Shown piece after piece: positions 1 to 6,762 of a stretch of DNA of 11,799 nucleotides (positions within the stretch are counted from its first letter, which is position 1; each line of letters starts with the position of its first letter). The notes beneath the pieces were generated by a model. The model was not told the origin of the DNA. It worked only from the letters and a program-made list of their open reading frames with translations, and made no database searches. This stretch comes from JAUVKT01 sp964634565 (GTDB taxonomy: Bacteria > Bacteroidota > Bacteroidia > Bacteroidales > VadinHA17), in the NCBI GenBank assembly GCA_964634565.1, contig CAZWLP010000071.1:1-11799 (forward strand). The letters run 5' to 3'. The translations under genes were made by a program, and so were the position numbers.

Positions 1-51
1 AAAGCCCTCTGCCAGGGTACCCGGACAATATGCTATCTCTGGAAATCCCAT
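1..51 (-). CDS. HipT-like HipA-family kinase, N-terminal fragment (runs off the window)
   Basis: Reading the minus strand from ATG 51-49 gives 17 codons, MGFPEIAYCPGTLAEGF, still open at base 1. The ATG lies 2 bp after the stop of the HipS-like gene, the spacing expected in one operon. The CPGTL..GF stretch resembles what I recall of the N-terminus of stand-alone Bacteroidota HipA kinases, but it is short. Stand-alone kinases of the HipT type phosphorylate proteins such as aminoacyl-tRNA synthetases (TrpS for E. coli HipT, GltX for HipA). Here that role is inferred from gene order (hipB, hipS-like, next gene) and not from catalytic motifs, which lie outside the window. A start slightly further upstream, overlapping the previous gene, cannot be excluded. 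Confidence 0.6.
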   Translation of the reverse strand, partial: MGFPEIAYCPGTLAEGF

Positions 52-53
52 TG

Positions 54-377
54 CTAATCTGTCGTAATTACTCTTACTGCACCAATACTGTCATACCTCG
101 CAGTAAGCATTAATAATCCGAAATAGTCCTTCGGGTCTATCCTGTTAAGCCTGCACACCACCTCCCTGTTTGAACCCTCAGGGAGCATATTATAGAAGAA
201 TGGAAAAAGGAAACCTGATTTATACTCACGGGCGGCTTTAGGCAGTGTAAGGCTTATAGCCGGTTTGCCGGTATCCTTTATCCAGCTGTCTGAATAACGG
301 AATGTAAAAGACCCGTCATCATGCTGAATTAAAATGCCTGCCTCTTCATCCTTATATAATATCTTCGCCTGTCTCAT
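54..377 (-). CDS. HipS-like protein: HipA N-terminal subdomain 1 as a separate 107-aa protein
   Basis: This complete 107-aa protein matches the N-terminal subdomain of HipA (the couple_hipA type domain). It has a small beta-rich start (ILYKDEEAGIL, GSFTFRYSDSWI), an AISLTLP segment, the hallmark FPFFYNMLPEGSNREVV at about residues 58-74, and DYFGLLMLTARYDSIGAV near the end. It stops exactly where HipA would continue into its kinase core, and a new ATG follows 2 bp later, so this is a natural split and not a truncation. In the E. coli HipBST system the equivalent small protein, HipS, neutralises the kinase HipT. Its start overlaps the 3' end of hipB by 26 bp (352-377), indicating translational coupling. 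The usual G in TAGYD is R here (TARYD). Antitoxin function is inferred from the family. Confidence 0.85.
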   Translation of the reverse strand: MRQAKILYKDEEAGILIQHDDGSFTFRYSDSWIKDTGKPAISLTLPKAAREYKSGFLFPFFYNMLPEGSNREVVCRLNRIDPKDYFGLLMLTARYDSIGAVRVITTD

Positions 378-591
378 TTGTCACTCCCGTATTTTTTAGT
401 TTCAGACATATTTCCATACCCAGTACGTCAGCAATCTTTTCCAGCGTCTGCAGGGTAGGATTTCCCTTCCCTGCTTCAAGCTGCTTCAATGTTCTCAGGC
501 CCACTCCTGATAACTCAGCAAGATTTTCCTGGGTAACCAGCATGCTCTTCCTGCGCTCCTTGATGGTACTAATTATATCTCCATAGTGCAT
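352..591 (-). CDS. hipB: HipB-like XRE-family antitoxin/repressor
   Basis: The 79-aa product, starting MHYGDIISTIKERRKSM, is almost entirely one Cro/C1-type helix-turn-helix of the y4mF/couple_hipB kind. Residues 7-17 form the first helix, LTQENLAELSGVGLRTLKQLE (about 18-38) is the helix-turn-helix proper, and NPTLQTLEKIADVLGMEI (about 43-60) is the closing helix. HipB proteins bind operators over their own promoter and take part in toxin control. The reading frame stays open upstream to an ATG at 624, but I prefer ATG 591: the family begins a few residues before the RKxxxLTQ motif, and the longer version would read through the -7 element at 611-618 and the first operator. It is the first gene of the hipB-hipS-hipT operon and overlaps hipS by 26 bp. 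Confidence 0.87.
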   Translation of the reverse strand: MHYGDIISTIKERRKSMLVTQENLAELSGVGLRTLKQLEAGKGNPTLQTLEKIADVLGMEICLKLKNTGVTNETGEDII

Positions 592-602
592 TTTAGTGCT
601 CT
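586..602 (-). promoter_or_regulatory. Operator-like site 1 (covers the hipB start)
   Basis: Plus-strand GTGCATTTTAGTGCTCT, an imperfect dyad of the form GTGCA-N6-TGCTC. It also contains AGTGC twice, 10 bp apart. It overlaps the hipB ATG (591-589) and the expected transcription start. It matches site 3 at 16 of 17 positions and the inverted site 2 at 14 of 17. Binding by HipB is inferred from position and dyad symmetry. Confidence 0.65.
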
Positions 603-610
603 TTTTTATA

Positions 611-618
611 CAAATATA
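611..618 (-). promoter_or_regulatory. hipB promoter, -7 element TATATTTG
   Basis: On the minus strand TATATTTG fits the Bacteroidetes -7 consensus TAnnTTTG. No good TTTG lies at -33; the triplet 19 bp upstream is TGG (within GCTGG). Transcription would begin only about 12-15 nt before ATG 591, giving a very short leader. Operator-like site 1 would cover the start point and site 2 the region just upstream of -33, a layout suited to autorepression. Confidence 0.5.
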
Positions 619-645
619 CGACAATTCTCAATATTTACCAGCTAT

Positions 646-662
646 AGAGCAATATTATGCAC
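646..662 (-). promoter_or_regulatory. Operator-like site 2 (inverted copy)
   Basis: The minus strand reads GTGCATAATATTGCTCT, matching sites 1 and 3 outside the A/T-rich centre and one G/T position. Its centre is 60 bp from that of site 1 and 62 bp from that of site 3, close to six helical turns each. It lies immediately upstream of the hipB -33 region. Confidence 0.55.
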
Positions 663-707
663 TTTTCAATGAAATTATTACCCACATACAAGATTAAACG
701 CCATTTA

Positions 708-724
708 GTGCATTATAGTGCTCT
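708..724 (+). promoter_or_regulatory. Operator-like site 3 (between hip operon and metH)
   Basis: GTGCATTATAGTGCTCT differs from site 1 at one position, and the match continues outside it (TAG before the first AGTGC-type half, TT after). It lies about 120 bp upstream of hipB and about 70 bp upstream of the metH -7 element. It could be a remote site for HipB looping or could touch metH expression; the sequence does not decide. Confidence 0.6.
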
Positions 725-755
725 TTCTGGTGTAATATAATCTTACCCTACGCCG

Positions 756-790
756 CGGTTTCCGGTCTCCTGCCTCCGGTTTCCGTTTTA
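756..790 (+). repeat. Degenerate 7-bp tandem repeat upstream of metH
   Basis: The stretch divides cleanly into five heptamers: CGGTTTC, CGGTCTC, CTGCCTC, CGGTTTC, CGTTTTA. The nonamer CGGTTTCCG recurs exactly 21 bp apart (756-764 and 777-785). The array occupies the -33 region of the metH promoter. Similar period-7 arrays occur at 6130-6160, 6763-6790 and 6820-6833. Confidence 0.6.
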
Positions 791-794
791 TCTC

Positions 795-802
795 TATCTT
801 TG
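795..802 (+). promoter_or_regulatory. metH promoter, -7 element TATCTTTG
   Basis: TATCTTTG is a perfect TAnnTTTG element 18 bp before ATG 821. No TTG is found 19-21 bp upstream, where the heptamer array lies. The predicted leader is only about 10-15 nt, so there is no room for a cobalamin or SAM riboswitch downstream of this promoter. The in-frame TTG at 800-802 is part of this element and is therefore unlikely to be a start codon. Confidence 0.55.
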
Positions 803-820
803 TACCCTCAACAACAGACT

Positions 821-3800
821 ATGCATATACAAGACTTATTAAAAGAAAAGATCCTCCTCCTCGATGGCGCCATGGGCACTATGATACAGCGCTATAAACT
901 GACTGAAGAAGATTATCGGGGAGTGCAGCTAAAGGATACTGAACTGCCACAAAAAGGGAATAACGACCTGCTTAATATAACAAAACCAGACCTTATCAGT
1001 GAGATTCATACCCTCTACCTCGAAGCAGGTGCCGATATTCTATCAACCAATACTTTCAACGCCAACGAGATCTCGATGGCCGATTATGGTCAGCAGGCTC
1101 TTATATACGATATCAATAAAGCAGCGGCCGCAATAGCGAGTGAAGCAATTAATAAATACCGGGTCGGCAGCGATAAACGTGACCTCTTTGTTGCAGGTTC
1201 TATGGGTCCTACCAACCGCACAGCATCCATGTCGGCCGATGTAAGCGATCCGGCCGCACGTACTGTTACCTACGATGATCTTGTTAGGGCATACTACGAC
1301 CAGGCCCTCGGCCTGTGGGATGGCGGTGCCGATCTCTTCCTTGTTGAAACAATATTTGACACCCTCAACGCCAAGGCTGCACTCTTTGCCCTTAGTAAAC
1401 TATTTGATGATAAGGGTGAAGCAAGGCCGGTAATGGTATCAGGCACTATAACAGATGCCAGCGGACGTACACTAACAGGACAGACCCTTGAGGCCTTTAT
1501 GGTCTCAGTAAGTCACTTCCCCCTGCTTAGCATAGGTCTTAACTGTGCCTTTGGGGCAGAAAACCTGAGGCCCTTTGTCGCGGAGATAGCCTCCAAAGCA
1601 GATATACCTGTCTCCGTGCATCCCAATGCAGGACTGCCTAACCAGTTTGGCGGCTACGACCAGTCGGCCAGGGAGATGGCTGGCTTTGTTAAGGAATACC
1701 TCGATAATGGTTGGGTTAATATTATTGGCGGGTGCTGTGGTACCACAGACGAACATATTAAAGCACTGTCGGATCTGAAGAAAGATTATAAGCCCAGGGT
1801 GCCTGTAGTAAAAGAAAGACTGACAAGGCTCAGCGGACTGGAAGCACTGAATTTCACACCCGACATCAACTTTGTAAACGTAGGTGAACGGACAAATGTG
1901 GCCGGATCAAAAAGGTTTGCCAGGCTGATAAATGAGAAAAACTACGAAGAGGCTATGAGCGTGGCGCGTCAGCAGGTCGATAATGGTGCACAGGTAATAG
2001 ATATCTGCATGGATGAGGGGCTGCTGGATGCAGAGAAGGAGATGACTGCCTTTATTAATTATATAATGTCAGATCCGGAGATTGCAAGGGTGCCTGTTAT
2101 GATAGACTCATCAAAGTGGAGCGTTATTGAGGCCGGACTAAAATGTACACCCGGACGTTCTGTTGTTAACTCTATCAGCCTTAAGGAAGGTGAAGAGCAG
2201 TTTATTGAACATGCCAGGCTTGTTCAGAGATACGGAGCAGCCGTTGTTGTTATGCTCTTCGATGAAAAAGGGCAGGCCGACAGCCTGGAAAGAAGGATAG
2301 AGGTAGCCGAACGATCTTATCACTTACTTACAGAAAAAGCTGGTTTCCCTCCCGAAGATATAATCTTCGACCCCAATGTGCTGGCTGTTGCCACAGGTAT
2401 TGAAGAACACAACGATTATGCAAATGGTTTTATCAGGGCTACAAAATGGATTAAGGATAATCTGCCCTATGCCAAAGTAAGCGGCGGAGTAAGTAACCTC
2501 TCATTCTCATTCAGGGGTAACAATACTGTCCGCGAAGCTATGCACTCGGTCTTTTTGTATCACGCCATTGAGGCAGGTATGGATATGGGTATTGTAAACC
2601 CGGCCCTGCTGCAGGTATATAGCGAGATACCGGCCGACCTGCTTAAGCTGACCGAAGATGTGGTCCTTAACAGGCGTAAAGATGCCACGGAACGACTGCT
2701 GGCCTTTGCAGAGAAGGTAAAAGATCCGGAGAAAAGCAGGTCTACCGTAAATGAGTGGCGCGAAAAGCCGCTGATGGAGAGGATCAATTACGCAATGAAG
2801 AAGGGCGTCGATCAGTTTATAGAAGAGGATATTGAAGCTGCCAGGCAGGAATTTCCCAGGGCACTAAATGTAATAGAAGGACCACTGATGGATGCCATGA
2901 ACGAGATTGGCGAACTCTTTGGCTCGGGTAAAATGTTCCTCCCCCAGGTAGTACGCAGCGCCCGGGTAATGAAGAAGGCTGTTGCCTGGCTTACTCCCTA
3001 TATCGAAGAAGAGAACAAAGAGGGATCAGTAACTACTGCAGGCAAGGTCTTGCTGGCTACAGTGAAGGGCGATGTGCATGATATTGGTAAAAACATAGTA
3101 GGCGTGGTTATGTCGTGTAATAACTACGAGATAATAGATATGGGTGTAATGGTCCCTGCCAGCGAAATTATCAATAAGGCTATAGAGGAGAAGGTCGACT
3201 TTATTGGTCTTAGCGGACTGATAACCCCATCACTCGAAGAGATGGTAAATGTGGCAGCAGAGATGCAGCGGCGTGGTGTGGATATACCACTCCTTATAGG
3301 AGGCGCCACAACATCAGAAATTCATACAGCGGTCAAGATAGCCCCGGTATATAAACTGCCTGTTATACATGTAAAAGATGCATCACGATCAACTGTTGTG
3401 CTGCAGAAGTTAATGACTCCGGGCAGCAGCAATCAGTTTGCACGGGAGCTGGCAGATAAATACAATAAGATCAGGGAAGAATTTATCGGTAAACAACAAA
3501 AGAGAGACCTGCTTTCGCTGGATAAGGCTCGTAATAACAGGCTTAATATTGACTGGACCAGGGAGATGATTTATCCACCCGAAAAACCCGGACTCCATAT
3601 TTACGATAATTATGATCTTAATGAAGTTATAAAATATATCGACTGGACCTTCTTCTTCTTTGCCTGGAAGCTGACTGGTAAGTACCCTGACATTTTCGAC
3701 GATCCCGTTAAGGGCGAAGAAGCTCGTAAGCTATACGATGATGCACAGCACTGGCTTAAGATAATAAAAGACGAAGAGATTGTAAGAGCTAAGGGCCTTG

Positions 3801-4468
3801 TTGGCATCTACCCGTCTAACAGCCGGGGCGACGATATTATCCTATATTCAGATGCTGAAAGCAAGGATGTTGCCATGGTGCTTAATTTCCTTCGGAACCA
3901 GGAAAAGAAAGAAGGCAGACAGCCAAATCTCTGCCTTGCCGACTATATTGCCCAAGAAGAATCAGGTATTGTCGACTATACAGGAGCCTTTGTGGTAACA
4001 GCAGAGCCCGATCCGGCTAAGATGAAGAAGTACCGGGACGACGATTACGGAACGATCATGATCCGGATACTTGCAGACAGGCTGGCAGAATCATTTACCG
4101 AGCTGCTTCATAAGAAAGTAAGAACATCTATCTGGGGATATAAGAAAGACGAGAAACTGAATATTAATGATATGCTAAGGTTAAAGTACCAGGGCATACG
4201 ACCGGCACCAGGCTATCCTGCCTGTCCCGACCATACAGAAAAGGGTAAGCTCTTTGATCTGCTTGATGCAGAGGAAAATATAGGCGTTGAGCTTACAGAG
4301 AGCTTTGCCATGAACCCACCCTCATCGGTCAGCGGATATATCTTTGCACATCAGCAAAGCGCCTATTTTAATGTTGGCAAGATAAGCGAAGATCAGCTGA
4401 AGGACTATGCAGAAAGAAAAGGCATAAGTGTGGAAGAAGCCGCAAAGTGGCTTGCACCGAATTTGTAG
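821..4468 (+). CDS. metH: Cobalamin-dependent methionine synthase (5-methyltetrahydrofolate--homocysteine methyltransferase)
   Basis: The 1215-aa product is full length (E. coli MetH has 1227 aa) and cytoplasmic. It transfers the methyl group of 5-methyltetrahydrofolate through cobalamin to homocysteine, making methionine and recycling folate. All modules are present in order. The homocysteine-binding domain spans about 1-325, with zinc ligands C242, C305 and C306 (GLNC, GGCCGTT). The pterin-binding domain spans about 350-620 (FVNVGERTNVAGS, DSSKW). The cobalamin cap spans about 645-740. The B12-binding domain spans about 741-890, with the DxHxxG motif D751/H753 in GDVHDIGKNIVG. The reactivation domain extends from about 915 to the end, with R1127 in RPAPGYPACPDHTEK. 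ATG 821 is chosen over in-frame TTG 800 because the TTG lies in the -7 element and the extra seven residues match nothing in the family. It is monocistronic and converges with the beta-barrel gene. Confidence 0.97.
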   Translation: MHIQDLLKEKILLLDGAMGTMIQRYKLTEEDYRGVQLKDTELPQKGNNDLLNITKPDLISEIHTLYLEAGADILSTNTFNANEISMADYGQQALIYDINKAAAAIASEAINKYRVGSDKRDLFVAGSMGPTNRTASMSADVSDPAARTVTYDDLVRAYYDQALGLWDGGADLFLVETIFDTLNAKAALFALSKLFDDKGEARPVMVSGTITDASGRTLTGQTLEAFMVSVSHFPLLSIGLNCAFGAENLRPFVAEIASKADIPVSVHPNAGLPNQFGGYDQSAREMAGFVKEYLDNGWVNIIGGCCGTTDEHIKALSDLKKDYKPRVPVVKERLTRLSGLEALNFTPDINFVNVGERTNVAGSKRFARLINEKNYEEAMSVARQQVDNGAQVIDICMDEGLLDAEKEMTAFINYIMSDPEIARVPVMIDSSKWSVIEAGLKCTPGRSVVNSISLKEGEEQFIEHARLVQRYGAAVVVMLFDEKGQADSLERRIEVAERSYHLLTEKAGFPPEDIIFDPNVLAVATGIEEHNDYANGFIRATKWIKDNLPYAKVSGGVSNLSFSFRGNNTVREAMHSVFLYHAIEAGMDMGIVNPALLQVYSEIPADLLKLTEDVVLNRRKDATERLLAFAEKVKDPEKSRSTVNEWREKPLMERINYAMKKGVDQFIEEDIEAARQEFPRALNVIEGPLMDAMNEIGELFGSGKMFLPQVVRSARVMKKAVAWLTPYIEEENKEGSVTTAGKVLLATVKGDVHDIGKNIVGVVMSCNNYEIIDMGVMVPASEIINKAIEEKVDFIGLSGLITPSLEEMVNVAAEMQRRGVDIPLLIGGATTSEIHTAVKIAPVYKLPVIHVKDASRSTVVLQKLMTPGSSNQFARELADKYNKIREEFIGKQQKRDLLSLDKARNNRLNIDWTREMIYPPEKPGLHIYDNYDLNEVIKYIDWTFFFFAWKLTGKYPDIFDDPVKGEEARKLYDDAQHWLKIIKDEEIVRAKGLVGIYPSNSRGDDIILYSDAESKDVAMVLNFLRNQEKKEGRQPNLCLADYIAQEESGIVDYTGAFVVTAEPDPAKMKKYRDDDYGTIMIRILADRLAESFTELLHKKVRTSIWGYKKDEKLNINDMLRLKYQGIRPAPGYPACPDHTEKGKLFDLLDAEENIGVELTESFAMNPPSSVSGYIFAHQQSAYFNVGKISEDQLKDYAERKGISVEEAAKWLAPNL

Positions 4469-4526
4469 GCAATTGGCATTCCGGGTGAGCATAGCGACGA
4501 GGAACCAGGGACTGATAAAAAGAAAA

Positions 4527-4549
4527 AAGCCCGGATCATTGCCGGGCTT
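4527..4549 (-). terminator. Rho-independent terminator between convergent genes
   Basis: An 8-bp GC-rich stem (AAGCCCGG / CCGGGCTT) with a 7-nt loop. On the minus strand it is followed by a T-rich run (TTTTTTCTTTTT), so it is a strong terminator for the beta-barrel gene. For metH on the plus strand the tail is only TTAAATCTT, so termination in that direction is probably weaker, though the same hairpin may serve both. Confidence 0.88.
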
Positions 4550-4579
4550 AAATCTTATATTGAAATTATTTATATTCTC

Positions 4580-5221
4580 TTAGAATGCATAGGCAACAGA
4601 GAACCTCATAACCCTGTTTTTTGCAGCATCATCTTCGTAAGCAGAAATATTTGCCAACCCCAGGTCAAAGTGTATTCCAACCTCTACTATACCAACATTA
4701 ACTCCACCCCCAAGGGTTATTCCATAATCAAGCCTTTTAAAGTCATCTTCCTCATCATTGGTACCAAACTGTATTTCATCTGTTTCGGTAGATGTGTCTC
4801 CATCAATTGTCTCTTTATATTTATACTTGCCACTTAATGCAAGGCCGATATAAGGACCTACCTCACCAAAGAACTTCATGTTTTCATTTACTGCCGCCGA
4901 ATACTTAACCTTTACAGGAATATCCAGGTAATAATTATTTATGCTTACAGTATATTTATCATCACCATCTGTTTCTGAAACCCTTAATCCTTTAGTAGAC
5001 AACATCAGGCCTGATTCGAAAGATATAGCATCTGTGTAGGGCATAGCCACTGTTGCACCAAGATGAAAACCCGGGTTCATTTTTTTATCACCAAAACCCC
5101 AATCTTCAATCATCATATTAGCAAAATTCAGCCCTCCTCTTACACCAAATGTCTGGCCAAAAGAATTTACACCGATCAGGCATAAAAAAGCGATAAGGGA
5201 AATTTTCATAAGTTTCTTCAT
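4580..5221 (-). CDS. Outer-membrane beta-barrel protein (PorT-like / OMP_b-brl_2 family)
   Basis: This 213-aa protein has a clear signal peptide (MKKLMKISLIAFLCLIGVNSFGQ, cleavage near residue 22). It is followed by FGVRGGLNFANM, the typical opening strand of Bacteroidota outer-membrane beta-barrel domain proteins. Further amphipathic strands follow (GFHLGATVAMPY, FESGLMLSTKGLRV, YYLDIPVKVKYS, FFGEVGPYIGLALSGKY, YGITLGGGVNVGIVEVGIHFDLGLANI), and it ends in an aromatic residue (SVAYAF), as barrel proteins do. An acidic loop (about residues 133-157) is probably extracellular. The barrel is small, about eight strands. Such proteins are often annotated porin family or PorT, but no specific substrate can be given. 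It is a single gene ending at the terminator at 4527-4549. A weak TATATTTA at 5242-5249 could be its -7 element. Confidence 0.88.
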   Translation of the reverse strand: MKKLMKISLIAFLCLIGVNSFGQTFGVRGGLNFANMMIEDWGFGDKKMNPGFHLGATVAMPYTDAISFESGLMLSTKGLRVSETDGDDKYTVSINNYYLDIPVKVKYSAAVNENMKFFGEVGPYIGLALSGKYKYKETIDGDTSTETDEIQFGTNDEEDDFKRLDYGITLGGGVNVGIVEVGIHFDLGLANISAYEDDAAKNRVMRFSVAYAF

Positions 5222-5546
5222 AATCTTTGTGTTTGAATAGTTAAATATAGTTTTTATCAGGTTTAAATAACATTTTGCGTATACGTTCAGCTCATATAAA
5301 AGATACTTCTGAAATTCAAAATGGGACTAAAGATAGAAATATTTATAATATTCCTATCGAAACTAACAGTCCTTTGGTCGTTTATTGTTGCTTCAGCCCT
5401 CCAGGCTTCAGCGAGCTCGCAGCACTCATTTTCTTCCAGAAAACTCGCACTGCTCGGTTCGTCATTTTTCTCCCTACTCCCACACCCCAACACAAAACCA
5501 CACCAATACAAAAATTTCGTATCTTGACTTCTCAATTTAAACCGCA
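5222..5546. other. Gene-free stretch of 325 bp
   Basis: Open frames occur on both strands here, up to 95 codons, but they overlap one another, have no recognisable protein features and no promoter, so I do not call a gene. The stretch holds the upstream region of the beta-barrel gene, the 5332-5358 hairpin, a 10-bp palindrome GCGAGCTCGC at 5411-5420, and a short TTTTCT-TCC-AGAAAA hairpin near 5429-5443. The plus-strand gene starts at 5547 with no clear promoter; TATCTTGA near 5519-5526 is a poor -7 candidate. Confidence 0.6.
5332..5358. repeat. Compact inverted repeat (hairpin) in the 5222-5546 gap
   Basis: The arms GATAGAAATATT (5332-5343) and AATATTCCTATC (5347-5358) pair at 11 of 12 positions around a 3-nt loop TAT. 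Outside it GGACT (5324-5328) and AGTCC (5368-5372) can add five more pairs across a small asymmetric gap. No T-run follows on either strand, so it is not an obvious terminator. It may be an operator or part of a structured RNA. Confidence 0.5.
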
Positions 5547-6716
5547 ATGAATCCCTTCCTGGAAAGTCTGTCATACGAAGATCAACTTATGATTGCCCTG
5601 TGCCGCCTTAGTTTTGGGAAAGAGGAAAAGGAATATATCAACGAACTGGTAAGCAAGGTGACAGTATGGGATCAATTTGTAAGCCGGGTGAATAAGCACG
5701 GTATCTCAGCCCTTATCTGCAATAATCTGAAGGAACTTAAATTAACAGATCGACTACCTGTTAAGGAGGCTGCATTTTTAAATACTGCCTACCTGAAAAG
5801 CCTGAGTCGCAATACCTATCTAAATGAAAAACTCCAGGAAGTAAAGAAGCATCTTGCAGAGATTAATATAGAAGCTGTTTTATTAAAGGGTATGGCCCTG
5901 GAATTAACAGCCTATGGCAATATGGGTCTGCGCCAGATGAATGATATCGATCTGTATATCGAGCGGAAAGACTGCCTGAAAGCCTGGTATCATCTTATTG
6001 GTAAAGGCTACCGGCCACAGACCCTTAAATCACCCCTGCACAAGAAGATAATCCTTGATATCGGCAAGCACCTCCCCGAGCTCCATTCAGATGGCATCTC
6101 AATCGAACTCCACCACCGCCTCTTCGATTCCGTTAGTCGCTCGCCGTTTGCCGTTAGTCGAAATTCAATTCTCATTGATGGCTTAAAATATTCTATGCTC
6201 CCTTTAGAGTACCACTATCTTTTCTTAGTTAAGCACTTAACTTATCACGAAACGGAAAAAGGTGAATCTCAATTACGACTATATAACGACCTCTGCCAGC
6301 TAATGACCCAATGCACCAGAGATATTGAATCATCGGGAATACTTGAACTCGCAAAGCAACAGGGATTAACAGATGTGCTAATAGAAAAATTCTACATACT
6401 TAATCTCCTATGGGGAATGCCGTTGCCGGAAGACCTTTTAAAATCACTCTCTGATCAACAAAAACACACTACTCAAGAAAAGATCAGATCCTTTATTCAA
6501 AAACCTAAAGGCCACAAAATAACAGGCAAGGGCAGAGCCTACCGCAAAAGACTTAAACAAATCCCGGGATTCAGTAATAAATTAAGATTTATTACCGGCG
6601 ACATCTTCCCTTCCATAAACTTTATGCGTGAAAGATATAAATTGGATTCAAGTCTTTTGGCTTCTCTATTCTACACCCTTCGTTTAGCAAAACTATCACT
6701 CCTTCTTCTCCCCTGA
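5547..6716 (+). CDS. Nucleotidyltransferase family protein (NTP_transf_5-like, PF14907 type)
   Basis: This 389-aa protein lacks a signal peptide and membrane segments and is probably cytoplasmic. Residues about 110-138 carry the family signature: VLLKGMAL, then YGNMGLRQMNDIDLYI, with K114/G115 and the metal-binding pair D133/D135 in NDIDL. A further conserved ELHHRLF lies at about 187-193. This matches the uncharacterised nucleotidyltransferase family common in Bacteroidota, whose substrate is unknown; some members sit near polysaccharide or peptide-modification genes. The C-terminal part (about 300-389) is lysine-rich and ends hydrophobic (LRLAKLSLLLLP). Residues 195-205 (SVSRSPFAVSR) are encoded by the period-7 repeat at 6130-6160, in what is probably a variable loop. 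No partner gene is adjacent in the same operon. ATG 5547 is the first good start. Confidence 0.83.
   Translation: MNPFLESLSYEDQLMIALCRLSFGKEEKEYINELVSKVTVWDQFVSRVNKHGISALICNNLKELKLTDRLPVKEAAFLNTAYLKSLSRNTYLNEKLQEVKKHLAEINIEAVLLKGMALELTAYGNMGLRQMNDIDLYIERKDCLKAWYHLIGKGYRPQTLKSPLHKKIILDIGKHLPELHSDGISIELHHRLFDSVSRSPFAVSRNSILIDGLKYSMLPLEYHYLFLVKHLTYHETEKGESQLRLYNDLCQLMTQCTRDIESSGILELAKQQGLTDVLIEKFYILNLLWGMPLPEDLLKSLSDQQKHTTQEKIRSFIQKPKGHKITGKGRAYRKRLKQIPGFSNKLRFITGDIFPSINFMRERYKLDSSLLASLFYTLRLAKLSLLLLP
6130..6160 (+). repeat. Degenerate 7-bp tandem repeat inside the nucleotidyltransferase gene
   Basis: The heptamers CCGTTAG, TCGCTCG, CCGTTTG, CCGTTAG, TCG run in sequence; the 10-mer CCGTTAGTCG recurs 21 bp apart. 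The stretch 6143-6160 matches 6762-6779 at 16 of 18 bases, and 6143-6166 matches 6819-6842 at 20 of 24 without gaps. Both matching copies are intergenic. The insertion keeps the reading frame. Confidence 0.6.
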
Positions 6717-6750
6717 TAACTAATCTGATAATCTTCAATCTGATAATCTT
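6713..6750 (+). repeat. Short direct repeats just after the nucleotidyltransferase stop
   Basis: CTGATAA occurs three times (6713-6719, 6725-6731, 6740-6746). The 14-mer AATCTGATAATCTT is repeated exactly at 6722-6735 and 6737-6750, with period 15. The first copy includes the TGA stop codon. No hairpin terminator is visible here. Confidence 0.6.
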
Positions 6751-6762
6751 TTAATCATTTTG

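Noticed and set aside
592..624. Eleven-residue N-terminal extension of HipB from ATG 624
   Set aside because: It would translate through the likely promoter and operator and add residues atypical for the family.
800..820. TTG start giving a 1222-aa MetH
   Set aside because: The TTG is the last part of the -7 element TATCTTTG, and the seven extra residues match nothing in the family; ATG 821 fits.
725..820. Cobalamin or SAM riboswitch before metH
   Set aside because: The predicted leader is about 10-15 nt and no B12-box or SAM-type helices are visible.
5275..5574. Overlapping open frames of 68-95 codons on both strands
   Set aside because: They overlap each other, have no recognisable features or promoter, and one runs into the start of the nucleotidyltransferase gene.
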